Shown: positions 1 through 7,473 of the stretch, piece by piece
How the letters are laid out: every line of letters starts with the position of its first letter
Numbering within the stretch: position 1 is the stretch's first letter
DNA from: JAXDLH01 sp034666705
GTDB lineage: Bacteria; Chloroflexota; UBA6077; SHYK01
Direction: 5' to 3'
NCBI GenBank assembly: GCA_034666705.1
Contig: JAXDLH010000149.1
Location: 1-11,062 of the forward strand
Length of the DNA stretch: 11,062 bases
Notes under the pieces: generated by a model
What the model was told of the DNA's origin: nothing
Database searches by the model: none
What the model saw: only the letters and a program-made list of their open reading frames with translations
Made by a program: the position numbers and the translations under genes

Positions 1-297
1 CTCTTCGGCGGAGAAGTGACCGTGGCCGGCCTCGTCCCAGGTGAAAACATCGCCGCGGCGCTAGCCGGCACCGCGGCTGACCGCGTCGTCCTGCCGCGCT
101 CGATGTTCGACGTCACCGGGGAGCTCACAATTGACGGGCTATCGCCGCAGTTGATCGCAGATCGACTTGGCATTGAGGTGGCGGTGGGGTCAAGCCCTCG
201 CGAATTGATCAGGCTCTCAACGGAAACTAAAGGGCCGATCGCTATGATCTACTTACCAATGAGGCAAATCCGCCATCAGGCGGCGAGCGCAGAATAA
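1..297 (+). CDS. C-terminal part of a DUF512-type (radical-SAM-associated) protein, 5' end cut off by window
   Basis: The reading frame is open from base 1 to a TAA at 295-297, so about 98 residues of the C-terminus are present and the true start lies outside the window. The opening LFGGEVTVAGLVPGENI, then RVVLPRSMF, then GELTIDGLSP and a closing LGIEV, resemble the C-terminal end of DUF512 proteins. These usually carry an N-terminal PDZ-like segment and radical-SAM elements, and their substrate is not established. The FeS cluster motif would be upstream and cannot be checked here. The last ~40 residues (VGSSPRELIRLS onward) are a less conserved tail. The stop overlaps the AAGGA Shine-Dalgarno of glmS, so the two genes are probably co-transcribed. 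The family call rests on remembered motif similarity only. Confidence 0.7.
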   Translation, partial: LFGGEVTVAGLVPGENIAAALAGTAADRVVLPRSMFDVTGELTIDGLSPQLIADRLGIEVAVGSSPRELIRLSTETKGPIAMIYLPMRQIRHQAASAE

Positions 298-307
298 GGA
301 CAACTCT

Positions 308-2152
308 ATGTGTGGAATCGTTGGCTATACCGGCAGCCAGCCCTGCGTGCCGCTGTTGCTGAGTGGCCTGCAGCACCTCGAATACCGTGGATACGACTCC
401 GCCGGCGTTGCGGTCGTGGCCCCGAATGGCGATCTGGAGATCCGTAAGGCGGTCGGGAAGCTCGTCAACCTGGCCAGTGAACTGGCGCACAATGCGCCGG
501 AAGGCACCACCGGGATCGGCCACACCCGATGGGCAACGCATGGTGTCCCCTCCGACGCGAACGCGCATCCGCACACGGACTGCACCGGCCGGCTCTGCGT
601 GGTCCACAATGGCGTCGTCGAGAACTATGCGGAGCTGCGGGCGACGCTCAAGTCGCAGGGGCACGTATTTAGCTCCGAGACGGACACCGAGGTGTTGGCG
701 CACCTCATTGAGGCGGAGCTGGATAGCCTGCCCGAGGACGGCAATCGCCTGCTCGAAGCGACGCGGCTCGCTCTGCTGAAGGTGCGTGGTCTCTATGCCA
801 TTGCAGTAGTGAGTCTTGACGAGCCTGACACGCTCGTGGGAGCGCGCAGCCGGGCGCCGCTCATCGTGGCGTTCGGCGACAGAGGCAATTTTCTGGCGTC
901 TGACGTGCCCGCCGTGCTCGGCGACACGCGCCGCGTGGTGCACCTCCAAGAGGGCGACCTCGTCGTCGTACGGCCCCACGAAGTGCGCTTTGTCAATCGG
1001 AGCGGTGAGCCGCAGCAGCGCGAGATCGAGGAGATCACCTGGGACCAGACTGCGGCCGAGAAGGCTGGCTACCCACACTTCTTCCTCAAGGAGGTTTTCG
1101 AACAGCCGGTGGCGCTGCAACGGACCCTGGCTGGACGGATCGCAGATCAACAGGTCGTGTTGCCGGAACTGGACTCACTCGACGTGGCGAAAATTCGCCG
1201 CATCATCCTGACCGGTTGCGGTAGCGCCCACCACGCAGCACTCATGGCGCGTTACGCCTTCGAGGCCTGGCTCCGACTCCCCGTCGAGGTCGACATCGCC
1301 TCTGAGCTGCGGTATCGCCACCCGATCGTGGATGAGTCGGTGTTGTGCATCGCAATCTCGCAAAGTGGCGAGACGGCTGACACGATCGCCGCCTTTGAGC
1401 TCGCGCATGATTTGGGCGCTCAGACCGTGGCGGTGACGAACGTCGTCGGCAGTGCAATCTCGATACCGAGTCTCGCCGACTGTGTGGTCTACCAGCAGTC
1501 CGGCCCGGAGGTCGCCGTCGTCTCGTCGAAGAGCTTCACCGGGCAGCTCGGGGCGCTCTTCATGGTGGGCCTCTGGCTCGCGCAACGGCTGGAGCGACTG
1601 CCGCGGACGGAGATTGCGGAGCTAGTCGAGCATATTGCCGAGCTCCCAGACTGCATGCAGGAGGCGCTTGGTACAGATGAGGCGACGGCGCGAATCGGAG
1701 AGCAGCATGCGGACATTGACCGGCTGCTGTTTCTCGGTCGCGGAATCGGCTTTCCCGGCGCGCTCGAGGGCGCGCTCAAGCTGAAGGAGATCTCGTACAT
1801 CCACGCCGAGGGCTACGCCGCCGGGGAGCTGAAGCATGGCCCGCTGGCGCTGGTGGAGCATGGATCGCTCATCGTGGTGCTCGCGACTCGAAGCCCGACG
1901 CTGGAGAAGCTCATCAGCAACGTCGAGGAGGTGCGAGCTCGCGGCGGCTACATCATCGCGATCGCGTCGCAAGGCGACGAGAGCATCGCGGACCACTCCG
2001 ACGAGGTGATCCGCGTGCCCGAGGTACCAGAGCTGCTGTCGCCGATCGTGAACGTCGTGCCGATGCAGCTTCTCGCCTATCACGCGGCCATGGCGCGCGG
2101 CTGCGACGTGGACAAGCCTCGTAATCTGGCGAAGTCCGTCACTGTCGAGTAG
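308..2152 (+). CDS. glmS: Glutamine--fructose-6-phosphate aminotransferase (isomerizing)
   Basis: Cytosolic enzyme converting fructose-6-phosphate and glutamine to glucosamine-6-phosphate and glutamate, the entry to UDP-GlcNAc for peptidoglycan and glycans. The 614-residue product is close to the E. coli length of 609. It begins MCGIVGYTG, where Cys2 is the Ntn-type glutaminase nucleophile after Met removal, and GHTRWATHG follows in the glutaminase domain (about residues 1-240). Two SIS sugar-isomerase domains follow: the first with GCGSAHHAALMARY and ISQSGETADT, the second with LKLKEISYIHAEGY. Glu494, His510 (in ELKHGPLAL) and Lys609 (in NLAKSVTVE) match the E. coli catalytic residues Glu488, His504 and Lys603, which are numbered without Met. 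The ATG at 308 has AAGGA at 296-300 with 7-base spacing. I see no glmS ribozyme or long leader: only 10 bases separate it from the upstream gene. Confidence 0.98.
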   Translation: MCGIVGYTGSQPCVPLLLSGLQHLEYRGYDSAGVAVVAPNGDLEIRKAVGKLVNLASELAHNAPEGTTGIGHTRWATHGVPSDANAHPHTDCTGRLCVVHNGVVENYAELRATLKSQGHVFSSETDTEVLAHLIEAELDSLPEDGNRLLEATRLALLKVRGLYAIAVVSLDEPDTLVGARSRAPLIVAFGDRGNFLASDVPAVLGDTRRVVHLQEGDLVVVRPHEVRFVNRSGEPQQREIEEITWDQTAAEKAGYPHFFLKEVFEQPVALQRTLAGRIADQQVVLPELDSLDVAKIRRIILTGCGSAHHAALMARYAFEAWLRLPVEVDIASELRYRHPIVDESVLCIAISQSGETADTIAAFELAHDLGAQTVAVTNVVGSAISIPSLADCVVYQQSGPEVAVVSSKSFTGQLGALFMVGLWLAQRLERLPRTEIAELVEHIAELPDCMQEALGTDEATARIGEQHADIDRLLFLGRGIGFPGALEGALKLKEISYIHAEGYAAGELKHGPLALVEHGSLIVVLATRSPTLEKLISNVEEVRARGGYIIAIASQGDESIADHSDEVIRVPEVPELLSPIVNVVPMQLLAYHAAMARGCDVDKPRNLAKSVTVE

Positions 2153-2153
2153 C

Positions 2154-3338
2154 GTGCGCGGGCCGCGCGTCGCGCTGGTGGCGCCGTTCGGGCTGCGGCC
2201 AAAGGGCACGACCATTGGCCGGGTTCTTCCGATCGGAAGGGTACTCGCCAAACGTGGCGCTACCGTGCGCCTGCTCATCCCCCCGTGGGACGATCGCGCC
2301 CGATCCGGCGATCGTTGGTACCAGGATGGCGTGCAGATCGTCCACACGCGAGCGGCAGGCAGCCCGCTCGAGATGGCCTTGATCCTCTCGGACCTTGGGC
2401 GCGAGATTCGTGAGTTTCGTCCGACAGTCGTGCACGCCTTCAAGCCCATCGGTTACAGCGGCGCGGTCGCCTGGTGGCTCGCCACGGTCGACAGGCGCGG
2501 CGGCAGCCCCCGAATTGTCGTGGACGCCGACGATCTCGAGGGGCCTGCAGGCTGGGCGGGCCGGCGAGGCACGGGCCTGGGAGGCCGAATTCGCGGCGTG
2601 CAAGAGACACTGACCCTGCGCGTCGCGCCGCACGTCACGGTCGCAAGTCATTGGCTGGCTGACCACGCCACGCGCCTGGGCCACAAACCAGGGGAGGTGC
2701 TCTACCTGCCGAACGGTCAGGACGAGCAACCGTTGGAGGCCGTGGATGAAGAGCCCGGCACCGGGACAAGCGCGGACGGCCTCACCTTGCTCTGGTATAC
2801 GCGCTTCACCGAGACCACCGCCGCCCGCATCGTCAGGCTCCTCGCGCCGCTGCTCGCCGAAGTGGGCGGACTGCGGCTCGCCGTGATCGGCGAAGAGATC
2901 GCCGAGGGTGCACGGGCGAGTATTGGGGCAGCGTTTACCGCCGCGGGTATGGCTTACCAGGTCGACTGGCTCGGCTATGAGCCGCGGGGCGTCGAGCGCT
3001 ATCTGGCGAAGCGGCGCGGGCGGGTCGTCGCCGTCTACCCGATGGACGACGACCTCGCGAATCGCGCGCGCTGCCCATCGAAGGTGCCGCAGCTCATGGC
3101 GCTGGGCGTGCCGATCGTGGCCGAAGCCGTGGGCGAGATCCCCTATTACCTTGCGGGCTTCGAAACCGATTGTTTGGTTGCGCCTGGTGATGTCACGCGC
3201 TTCCAGGATCGCGTCCGCTTCCTCGCGGGGGACGCTGGCGCGCGAGAAGCGCTAGGCGGGCGGCTGCGGACCGCGGCGGCGTGCTGGCATTGGGACCAGA
3301 CTGCGGGTGGTCTGCTCGACTGGTATCTGGCCAACTAG
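2154..3338 (+). CDS. GT-B fold glycosyltransferase (GT4/GT1-like)
   Basis: A 394-residue protein with the layout of a GT-B glycosyltransferase. The N-terminal half opens RVALVAPFGLRPKGTTIGR, a glycine-rich acceptor-side loop, followed by a Rossmann-like region with VVHAFKPIGYSGAVAWW. The linker LYLPNGQD leads to the donor-binding half, where KVPQLMALGVPIVAEAVGEI matches the conserved nucleotide-sugar signature of GT4-like enzymes. No transmembrane segment or signal peptide is evident, so it is probably cytosolic or peripheral. Donor and acceptor cannot be told from sequence. The start is GTG, one base after the glmS TAG, with only a weak GAG-like Shine-Dalgarno, so translation probably depends on ribosomes finishing glmS. 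Downstream spacing suggests it ends the operon. A lipid- or polysaccharide-modifying role is inference. Confidence 0.82.
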   Translation: MRGPRVALVAPFGLRPKGTTIGRVLPIGRVLAKRGATVRLLIPPWDDRARSGDRWYQDGVQIVHTRAAGSPLEMALILSDLGREIREFRPTVVHAFKPIGYSGAVAWWLATVDRRGGSPRIVVDADDLEGPAGWAGRRGTGLGGRIRGVQETLTLRVAPHVTVASHWLADHATRLGHKPGEVLYLPNGQDEQPLEAVDEEPGTGTSADGLTLLWYTRFTETTAARIVRLLAPLLAEVGGLRLAVIGEEIAEGARASIGAAFTAAGMAYQVDWLGYEPRGVERYLAKRRGRVVAVYPMDDDLANRARCPSKVPQLMALGVPIVAEAVGEIPYYLAGFETDCLVAPGDVTRFQDRVRFLAGDAGAREALGGRLRTAAACWHWDQTAGGLLDWYLAN

Positions 3339-3363
3339 GGTAGCGCGCTGGCGTACGCTAGCC
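3339..3363 (+). terminator. Weak candidate hairpin after the glycosyltransferase
   Basis: GGTAGCG at 3339-3345 can pair with CGCTAGCC at 3356-3363 (7 pairs, one bulged base, 10-base loop), immediately after the glycosyltransferase stop. There is no T-tract behind it, so a Rho-independent terminator is not well supported. It could be an mRNA 3'-end stabiliser or chance. Confidence 0.25.
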
Positions 3364-3378
3364 ACAAGGCTCTCGTTG

Positions 3379-3384
3379 TATACT
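3379..3384 (+). promoter_or_regulatory. Possible -10 box for the binding-fold protein gene
   Basis: TATACT differs from the TATAAT consensus at one position and lies 36 bases before the ATG at 3420, a plausible leader length. No recognisable -35 hexamer lies 16-18 bases upstream, so this is a weak prediction. A promoter somewhere in the 81-base gap is plausible because the gene is separated from the glycosyltransferase. Confidence 0.3.
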
Positions 3385-3408
3385 CGCGGCGTTGTAATGC
3401 AAGGATCT

Positions 3409-3413
3409 GGAGG
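3409..3413 (+). promoter_or_regulatory. Shine-Dalgarno deciding the start at 3420
   Basis: GGAGG sits 6 bases before ATG 3420-3422. A TTG at 3417 is in frame, but its spacing of 3 bases is too short, so ATG 3420 is preferred. Confidence 0.75.
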
Positions 3414-3419
3414 ATATTG

Positions 3420-4439
3420 ATGACCCAACAGCAGATCATTCCGGTGCGCTTTCTGTACCGGTCCGAGGGCATGATCCCGATGCTCACCGTCATGGAGCGG
3501 GCGGGCATCTGGGAGAAATACGGCATCGACGTGCGTGACTTTCGCTATAGCCCCGAGGCGCTCGACGCGGAGGAGCAGCTTCTCGACGGTGGAATCGACT
3601 TCATCTTCGGCAACCACGTCTCCCCGTACATGCGCCTGGCGCACGGTGAGGACATCGTTTGTCTGGCTCAGACCGAAAACTGGCAGCACGAATGGGTCGC
3701 AACCTCGCCGGAGATCCGCGAGTTGCCAATGCTCCATGGCAAGCGCGCCGTTGGGCTGCCGCTGTTTCTGGCTAATGGAAAGTTCAGCGGCCACAGCGAT
3801 GGCAATCGCATCCTGCTGCTGGAACTTGAGGGTGTGGATACGCGAACGGTTGAGTTTCTTCCACCCGACCAGGTTGGCGGCAACGCCATCGAGGCGGTGA
3901 AGAACGGCAAGGCCGAGGCGTGCTTCATCTCGCCCCGCAATGCCGCCCGGGCCGAGGAGGCGGGGCTGATCGTGCATCGGACACTGCCAATGCCGATGGT
4001 CCACAATATTACGTACACCACGACCTACAATCGTCTGGGGCAGCAGTCTGATTTTGGCGAGCGAATCATCAAGATCCTCGTCGAGGCCACCGCCTTCTAC
4101 AAGACCCGGCAAGATGAAGCCAAGGATATGATCAAAGACCCGGTCGACAAGATGCGGCCAGGGCAGATCGAGCGACTCGTCGCCCACTTCGACGAGTCTT
4201 GCGCCGAGCACGAGACGAAGCCGTACCCGCGCCCTGAGGCGCTCATTAACGTCCATAAACTGGCGTGCATGGTGTACCCAGAGGCGAAGAGTGTGAACCC
4301 GCTGGAGCTCTGGGACACGTCGATCCTGCGTTCGATCCATGCGAGCGGTTTCGTCGACAACCTCTACGGCGGTGCGCCGCGCGTGTTGGAGCACGTAGAG
4401 CACACCATCGACGTCGGCACCCATATGGATGACTGCTAG
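3420..4439 (+). CDS. NMT1/THI5/SsuA-like periplasmic-binding-fold protein without signal peptide
   Basis: A 339-residue protein of the type II periplasmic-binding fold seen in NMT1/THI5 and NitT/TauT/SsuA proteins. The N-terminus VRFLYRSEGMIPMLTVMERA, then GIWEKYGIDV, fits the usual pattern of a small-ligand opening loop followed by the 'G-x-F/Y-x-x-x-G-I-x-V' strand. LLDGGIDFIFGNHVSPYMR matches the 'quality of target' strand-loop, and AVKNGKAEACFISPRNA the second-lobe equivalent. No N-terminal hydrophobic signal, lipobox or Tat motif is present: the start is MTQQQIIPVRF. No ABC permease or ATPase gene flanks it. It may therefore be a cytosolic binder, or an enzyme built on this fold, as are yeast THI5, MqnA/MqnD and 4,5-dihydroxyphthalate decarboxylase. 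The ligand is unknown. It is monocistronic here and converges with scpA. Confidence 0.75.
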   Translation: MTQQQIIPVRFLYRSEGMIPMLTVMERAGIWEKYGIDVRDFRYSPEALDAEEQLLDGGIDFIFGNHVSPYMRLAHGEDIVCLAQTENWQHEWVATSPEIRELPMLHGKRAVGLPLFLANGKFSGHSDGNRILLLELEGVDTRTVEFLPPDQVGGNAIEAVKNGKAEACFISPRNAARAEEAGLIVHRTLPMPMVHNITYTTTYNRLGQQSDFGERIIKILVEATAFYKTRQDEAKDMIKDPVDKMRPGQIERLVAHFDESCAEHETKPYPRPEALINVHKLACMVYPEAKSVNPLELWDTSILRSIHASGFVDNLYGGAPRVLEHVEHTIDVGTHMDDC

Positions 4440-4485
4440 GGGGCTTCGTTACCCGAGGTACACGACGCTCGATGCGGCCATAAGG

Positions 4486-5208
4486 TCAGGCGATTGCGCC
4501 AATGGCCGTAGTGGCCGGTCGCAGCCGGATCGCGCCGAATAGCTCGTCTTGCTGCAAGGCAATGCGCCCCTGGCGCGAGAGGGTGAGGCAGGCGAGGAAC
4601 GTCGCGATCTGCGTGTCGCGTGACTCGCCGGCAAGATCGTCGAGGACGATTTCGTCTTCGGTGGATAGACGATCGAGGATGAGAGACGCGCGGCTCTCGA
4701 GTGAGACGCGTACGATTCGTTCGCGAACCGGCAATGGCGTTGGCCGCTCGCGTGCGAGGACGGCGAGCATCGCGGCGCGGAGCTGAGCTGGTGGAACCGG
4801 CGCAAGCTGCGGCGCTGCGGCCTCGAAGCGGCGAGCTAAGCCAACAAACGACAGGGGGCCCGCCGCGAGGCGGGCCGCCAGCCAACTCCGCCGCGGCGCG
4901 AGCTCGGCAGGCGGGCCGGCCCAGGGAAGGCCCTCTTCCTCGACGAGCGCTTGCCACATGCCATTGAGTCGTCGCGCCTTGAGCAACGCGAGCCGAGCGG
5001 CGCCCTCGAGCGCGGCGCACGCATCGGACAGCGTCGCAGGGGTTGATGACGAGGCGCCTATGCGCTCCAGCATCCAGCGGACGAGATCACTCAGGCGCAG
5101 CTCGCTGAGATCGATTCGTCCACGCTCGATAAGATCGCGCAGGCGTTGGAGAAAGCCCTCTGGTCCCGGCACCCACGGTCGGTGCTCCCTGAGTTGGGCG
5201 ATTGCCAT
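4486..5208 (-). CDS. scpA: Segregation and condensation protein A (kleisin)
   Basis: ScpA bridges the SMC dimer heads and binds ScpB in the bacterial condensin complex for chromosome organisation and segregation. The 240-residue product is close to the usual ~250. GPEGFLQRLRDLIERGRIDL followed by SELRLSDLVRWMLERI aligns with the family's N-terminal kleisin helices (GPLDLLL-type motif, then a 'L-D-I-x-x-I' segment). The C-terminal winged helix ends ATFLACLTLSRQGRIALQQD then ELFGAIRL, the SMC-cap-binding end of the family. The middle is Ala/Arg-rich and variable. The N-terminus lacks the usual beta strand ending in F-x-GPL and reads PWVPGPEGF. The upstream frame is open but has no earlier ATG, GTG or TTG for more than 70 bases. 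GGGAG lies 10 bases before the ATG at 5208. It follows trpA by 126 bases, and scpB is not in the window. Confidence 0.85.
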   Translation of the reverse strand: MAIAQLREHRPWVPGPEGFLQRLRDLIERGRIDLSELRLSDLVRWMLERIGASSSTPATLSDACAALEGAARLALLKARRLNGMWQALVEEEGLPWAGPPAELAPRRSWLAARLAAGPLSFVGLARRFEAAAPQLAPVPPAQLRAAMLAVLARERPTPLPVRERIVRVSLESRASLILDRLSTEDEIVLDDLAGESRDTQIATFLACLTLSRQGRIALQQDELFGAIRLRPATTAIGAIA

Positions 5209-5334
5209 GCAGGGCGCACTCCCGTACCAGGCTGAAGTATCCGAAAAGAGCTTGCCATAGGCCCGGCATCCAATGGTAGTCAGGGTGCCCGCGTGGACTC
5301 ACATTCCTGTCACACTTCGTCCCAGTAGAGGTCT
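5209..5334 (-). other. trpA-scpA gap with weak hairpins only
   Basis: This 126-base spacer holds no gene I can support. A perfect 6-base-pair inverted repeat (AGAGGT at 5327-5332, ACCTCT at 5337-5342, 4-base loop) spans the trpA stop. A second imperfect one pairs GGCATCC (5265-5271) with GGGTGCC (5283-5289). Neither is followed by a T-tract on the minus strand, and no convincing promoter for scpA is visible. Read-through from trpA into scpA is possible. Confidence 0.3.
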
Positions 5335-6150
5335 TTACCTCTTGGCTCGGACCTGGGGTACGTCACACGCCTCGCGAAGCTCCTCCATATACCGGCGAAG
5401 TACGGTTTCACGAGACGCCGCCGGCGTAGCGTCGAGCAGATCCGCGACGGCGCTGCCTACCACCACCGCATCTGCAAATGGCCGCACCGCTCGAACGTGC
5501 TCAGGACGCGAGATGCCGAAGCCGATGAGCAGCGGCTGGCTGACGTGGCTCCGTACCTCGGCCATGAACGTGCCGACGCGGTCGGAGACCGCGGATCGCG
5601 CACCCGTGGTGCCGAGGAGTGAGACGCAGTAGACGAACCCTCGGGCGAGGCGGCCAACCTCGGTCAGCCGCGCGGCGGTGGACGTCGGAGCAACCATCTG
5701 GATCACGTAGAGCCCCCGCGGCACTGCGATTGCGAGCAACTCGTTCGCCTCACCGGATGGGAGATCGGGGACGATGACGCTGTCCGCCCCGGCGGCTAAT
5801 GCATCCTCGACGAAGCGCTCCACGCCGTAGTGAAACACCGGGTTGTAGTAGGTCATCAGGTTCAGCGGCGCATTGGTACGGGCACGCAACCGTCGGGTGA
5901 GCTCGATCGTCCACGAGAGCGACGCTCCGTTGCGCAAGGCGATCTCACTCGCATGTTGCATGGTCGCGCCGTCGGCAAGCGGGTCCGAGAACGGGACCCC
6001 CAGCTCCAGCCCATCCGCGCCGGCCTCGATCGCGGCGATGGCGAGCGGCTCAGTGGCGTCGAGATCCGGGAACCCGGCCGTCAGATAGGGGAAGAGCCCC
6101 ATCTGATCATTGGCCCGCAGCCGCGCGAACGTCTCGTCAATGCGGTTCAC
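5335..6150 (-). CDS. trpA: Tryptophan synthase alpha subunit
   Basis: Cleaves indole-3-glycerol phosphate to indole and glyceraldehyde-3-phosphate; indole is channelled to TrpB in the alpha2beta2 complex. The 271-residue length is typical (E. coli 268). The signature LELGVPFSDPLADG places the catalytic Glu49 and Asp60 at exactly the E. coli numbers. PYLTAGFPDL forms the N-terminal strand, MTYYNPVFHYG and VPDLPSGEA are the conserved TIM-barrel loops, GTTGARSAV corresponds to the mobile loop 6, and GFGISRPEHV and VVVGSAV form the phosphate site. The start is GTG at 6148-6150, overlapping the trpB TGA by 4 bases (GTGA), so translational coupling is expected. The N-terminus MNRIDETFARL aligns with the E. 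coli start, which supports this GTG. Confidence 0.98.
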   Translation of the reverse strand: MNRIDETFARLRANDQMGLFPYLTAGFPDLDATEPLAIAAIEAGADGLELGVPFSDPLADGATMQHASEIALRNGASLSWTIELTRRLRARTNAPLNLMTYYNPVFHYGVERFVEDALAAGADSVIVPDLPSGEANELLAIAVPRGLYVIQMVAPTSTAARLTEVGRLARGFVYCVSLLGTTGARSAVSDRVGTFMAEVRSHVSQPLLIGFGISRPEHVRAVRPFADAVVVGSAVADLLDATPAASRETVLRRYMEELREACDVPQVRAKR

Positions 6151-7424
6151 GTCAGCATCTCGATGGGCGCGCCAGTGGCTTTCGCATAGGAGTGAATATC
6201 TTTGTCACCACGACCCGACAGGATGATCAGCACCAGGTCGTCGTCGTGGAACTCGCCCCCGTGATTGAGGGTCCATGCCACCGCGTGGGACGACTCCAGT
6301 GCTGGAATGATGCCCTCGAGCTCGCAGAGCACCTTGAAAGCCTCGAGCGCCTCGTCGTCCGTCGCGGACTCATAACGGGCCCGGCCGCTCGTCCGGAGGT
6401 ACGCGTGCTCGGGGCCGACCCCCGGGTAATCGAGGCCTGCCGATACGCTGTGCGTACCGACGATCTGACCATCGGCGTCTTGCAGGATGTAAGTGCGGGT
6501 GCCGTGGAGCACGCCGACCGCGCCCGCGCTGATCGACGCCGCGTGCTGGCCGCTTTGCAAGCCATGGCCAGCCGCCTCGACCCCGATGAGCGTGACCTCG
6601 GGGAAGTCGACGAACGGCATGAAGCCTCCGATGGCATTGCTGCCGCCGCCGACGCATGCCACCACGGCCGTCGGCATGCGCCCGAATTGCTCCATGCACT
6701 GCACGGTGGACTCCCAACCCAGCACGGACTGAAAGTCGCGCACCATCAAGGGGTAAGGGTGCGGCCCGATCGCAGAGCCGATCAGATAGTGCGTGGCCTC
6801 GACGTTCGTCACCCAGTCGCGAATTGCCTCGTTCACTGCGTCCTTTAGAGTTCGGGTACCGCTATCCACGGGCCGAACCTCGGCCCCCAGCAACCGCATG
6901 CGGTAGACGTTGAGCGCCTGGCGTTCGATGTCCTCCGTGCCCATATAGACGACACACTCGATCCCGAGCTTGGCGCATACGGTCGCGGCGGCCACCCCGT
7001 GCTGGCCGGCGCCGGTCTCGGCAATAATCCGGGTGCGCCCCATTCGCTGGGCAACGAGCGCCTGGCCGAGGGCATTATTGATCTTGTGGGCGCCGGTATG
7101 CGCCAGGTCCTCGCGCTTCAAGGCGACCTGGATCCCAACCCGTGCGCCGAGGCGCTCGGCGAGATAAACGGGCGTCGGGCGTCCGGCATAGCTCCGACTG
7201 AGCAGGTCGAGCTCGCGCCAGAAGTCGAGGTCGTCGCGTAGCCCGAGATAGAACGCCGCGAGCTCTTCGACGGCGGGGACCAACGTCTCCGGTACAAACG
7301 AGCCGCCGAACTCGCCGTAGTGACCATCGAGGCCGGTTACCGCACCCGCTTCCATGAGACCCGGGTGCCAGAACGCGCTTGCCAGCTTCGAAGCTCGCCG
7401 CTCGCTCGCTGAATCGCTGCTCAT
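6147..7424 (-). CDS. trpB: Tryptophan synthase beta subunit
   Basis: PLP enzyme condensing indole with serine to tryptophan; partner of TrpA. With the ATG at 7424 the product is 425 residues. HTGAHKINNALGQ contains the PLP Schiff-base lysine (Lys114). ETGAGQHGVA carries the catalytic Glu, VGGGSNAIG the phosphate-binding loop, and the C-terminus has ILSGRGDKDIH. The N-terminal GHYGEFGGSFVPETL is standard for the TrpB1 family, the alpha-partnered form, not TrpB2. The frame is open further to a TTG at 7445 and a GTG at 7436. ATG 7424 is chosen because a G-rich Shine-Dalgarno sits just in front of it, and the TTG has no spaced one. It lies 100 bases after trpF in transcription order, the longest spacing apart from trpG-trpD and trpA-scpA. 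Confidence 0.97.
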   Translation of the reverse strand: MSSDSASERRASKLASAFWHPGLMEAGAVTGLDGHYGEFGGSFVPETLVPAVEELAAFYLGLRDDLDFWRELDLLSRSYAGRPTPVYLAERLGARVGIQVALKREDLAHTGAHKINNALGQALVAQRMGRTRIIAETGAGQHGVAAATVCAKLGIECVVYMGTEDIERQALNVYRMRLLGAEVRPVDSGTRTLKDAVNEAIRDWVTNVEATHYLIGSAIGPHPYPLMVRDFQSVLGWESTVQCMEQFGRMPTAVVACVGGGSNAIGGFMPFVDFPEVTLIGVEAAGHGLQSGQHAASISAGAVGVLHGTRTYILQDADGQIVGTHSVSAGLDYPGVGPEHAYLRTSGRARYESATDDEALEAFKVLCELEGIIPALESSHAVAWTLNHGGEFHDDDLVLIILSGRGDKDIHSYAKATGAPIEMLT

Positions 7425-7425
7425 T

Positions 7426-7434
7426 CCCACCCCC
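7426..7434 (-). promoter_or_regulatory. G-rich Shine-Dalgarno favouring trpB start at 7424
   Basis: Read on the minus strand, GGGGGTGGG ends 1 base before ATG 7424, with its G5 tract 5-9 bases upstream. It supports ATG 7424 over the in-frame TTG 7445, whose purine-rich AGGGCGAGG abuts the start with no spacer. Confidence 0.5.
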
Positions 7435-7473
7435 ACGTAACCCAACCTCGCCCTACATGCCGATAGATCTCAA

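Noticed and set aside
298..307. glmS ribozyme or other leader RNA before glmS
   Set aside because: Only 10 bases separate glmS from the upstream coding frame, and no ribozyme-like structure can fit.
242..1150. 302-codon open frame on the minus strand opposite glmS
   Set aside because: It lies antisense to the unmistakable glutaminase domain of glmS, has no recognisable motif, and such long antisense frames are normal in GC-rich DNA.
3252..4424. 390-codon open frame on the minus strand opposite the binding-fold protein
   Set aside because: Its composition is His/Arg/Val-rich without domain motifs, and the plus-strand gene has a good Shine-Dalgarno and clear family pattern.
4440..4485. Bidirectional terminator between the two convergent genes
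   Set aside because: I looked for an inverted repeat with T-tracts on either strand in these 46 bases and found none.
5327..5342. 6-bp inverted repeat at the trpA stop as a terminator
   Set aside because: The stem is short, overlaps the stop codon and has no T-tract on the minus strand; it is noted only as a weak hairpin.
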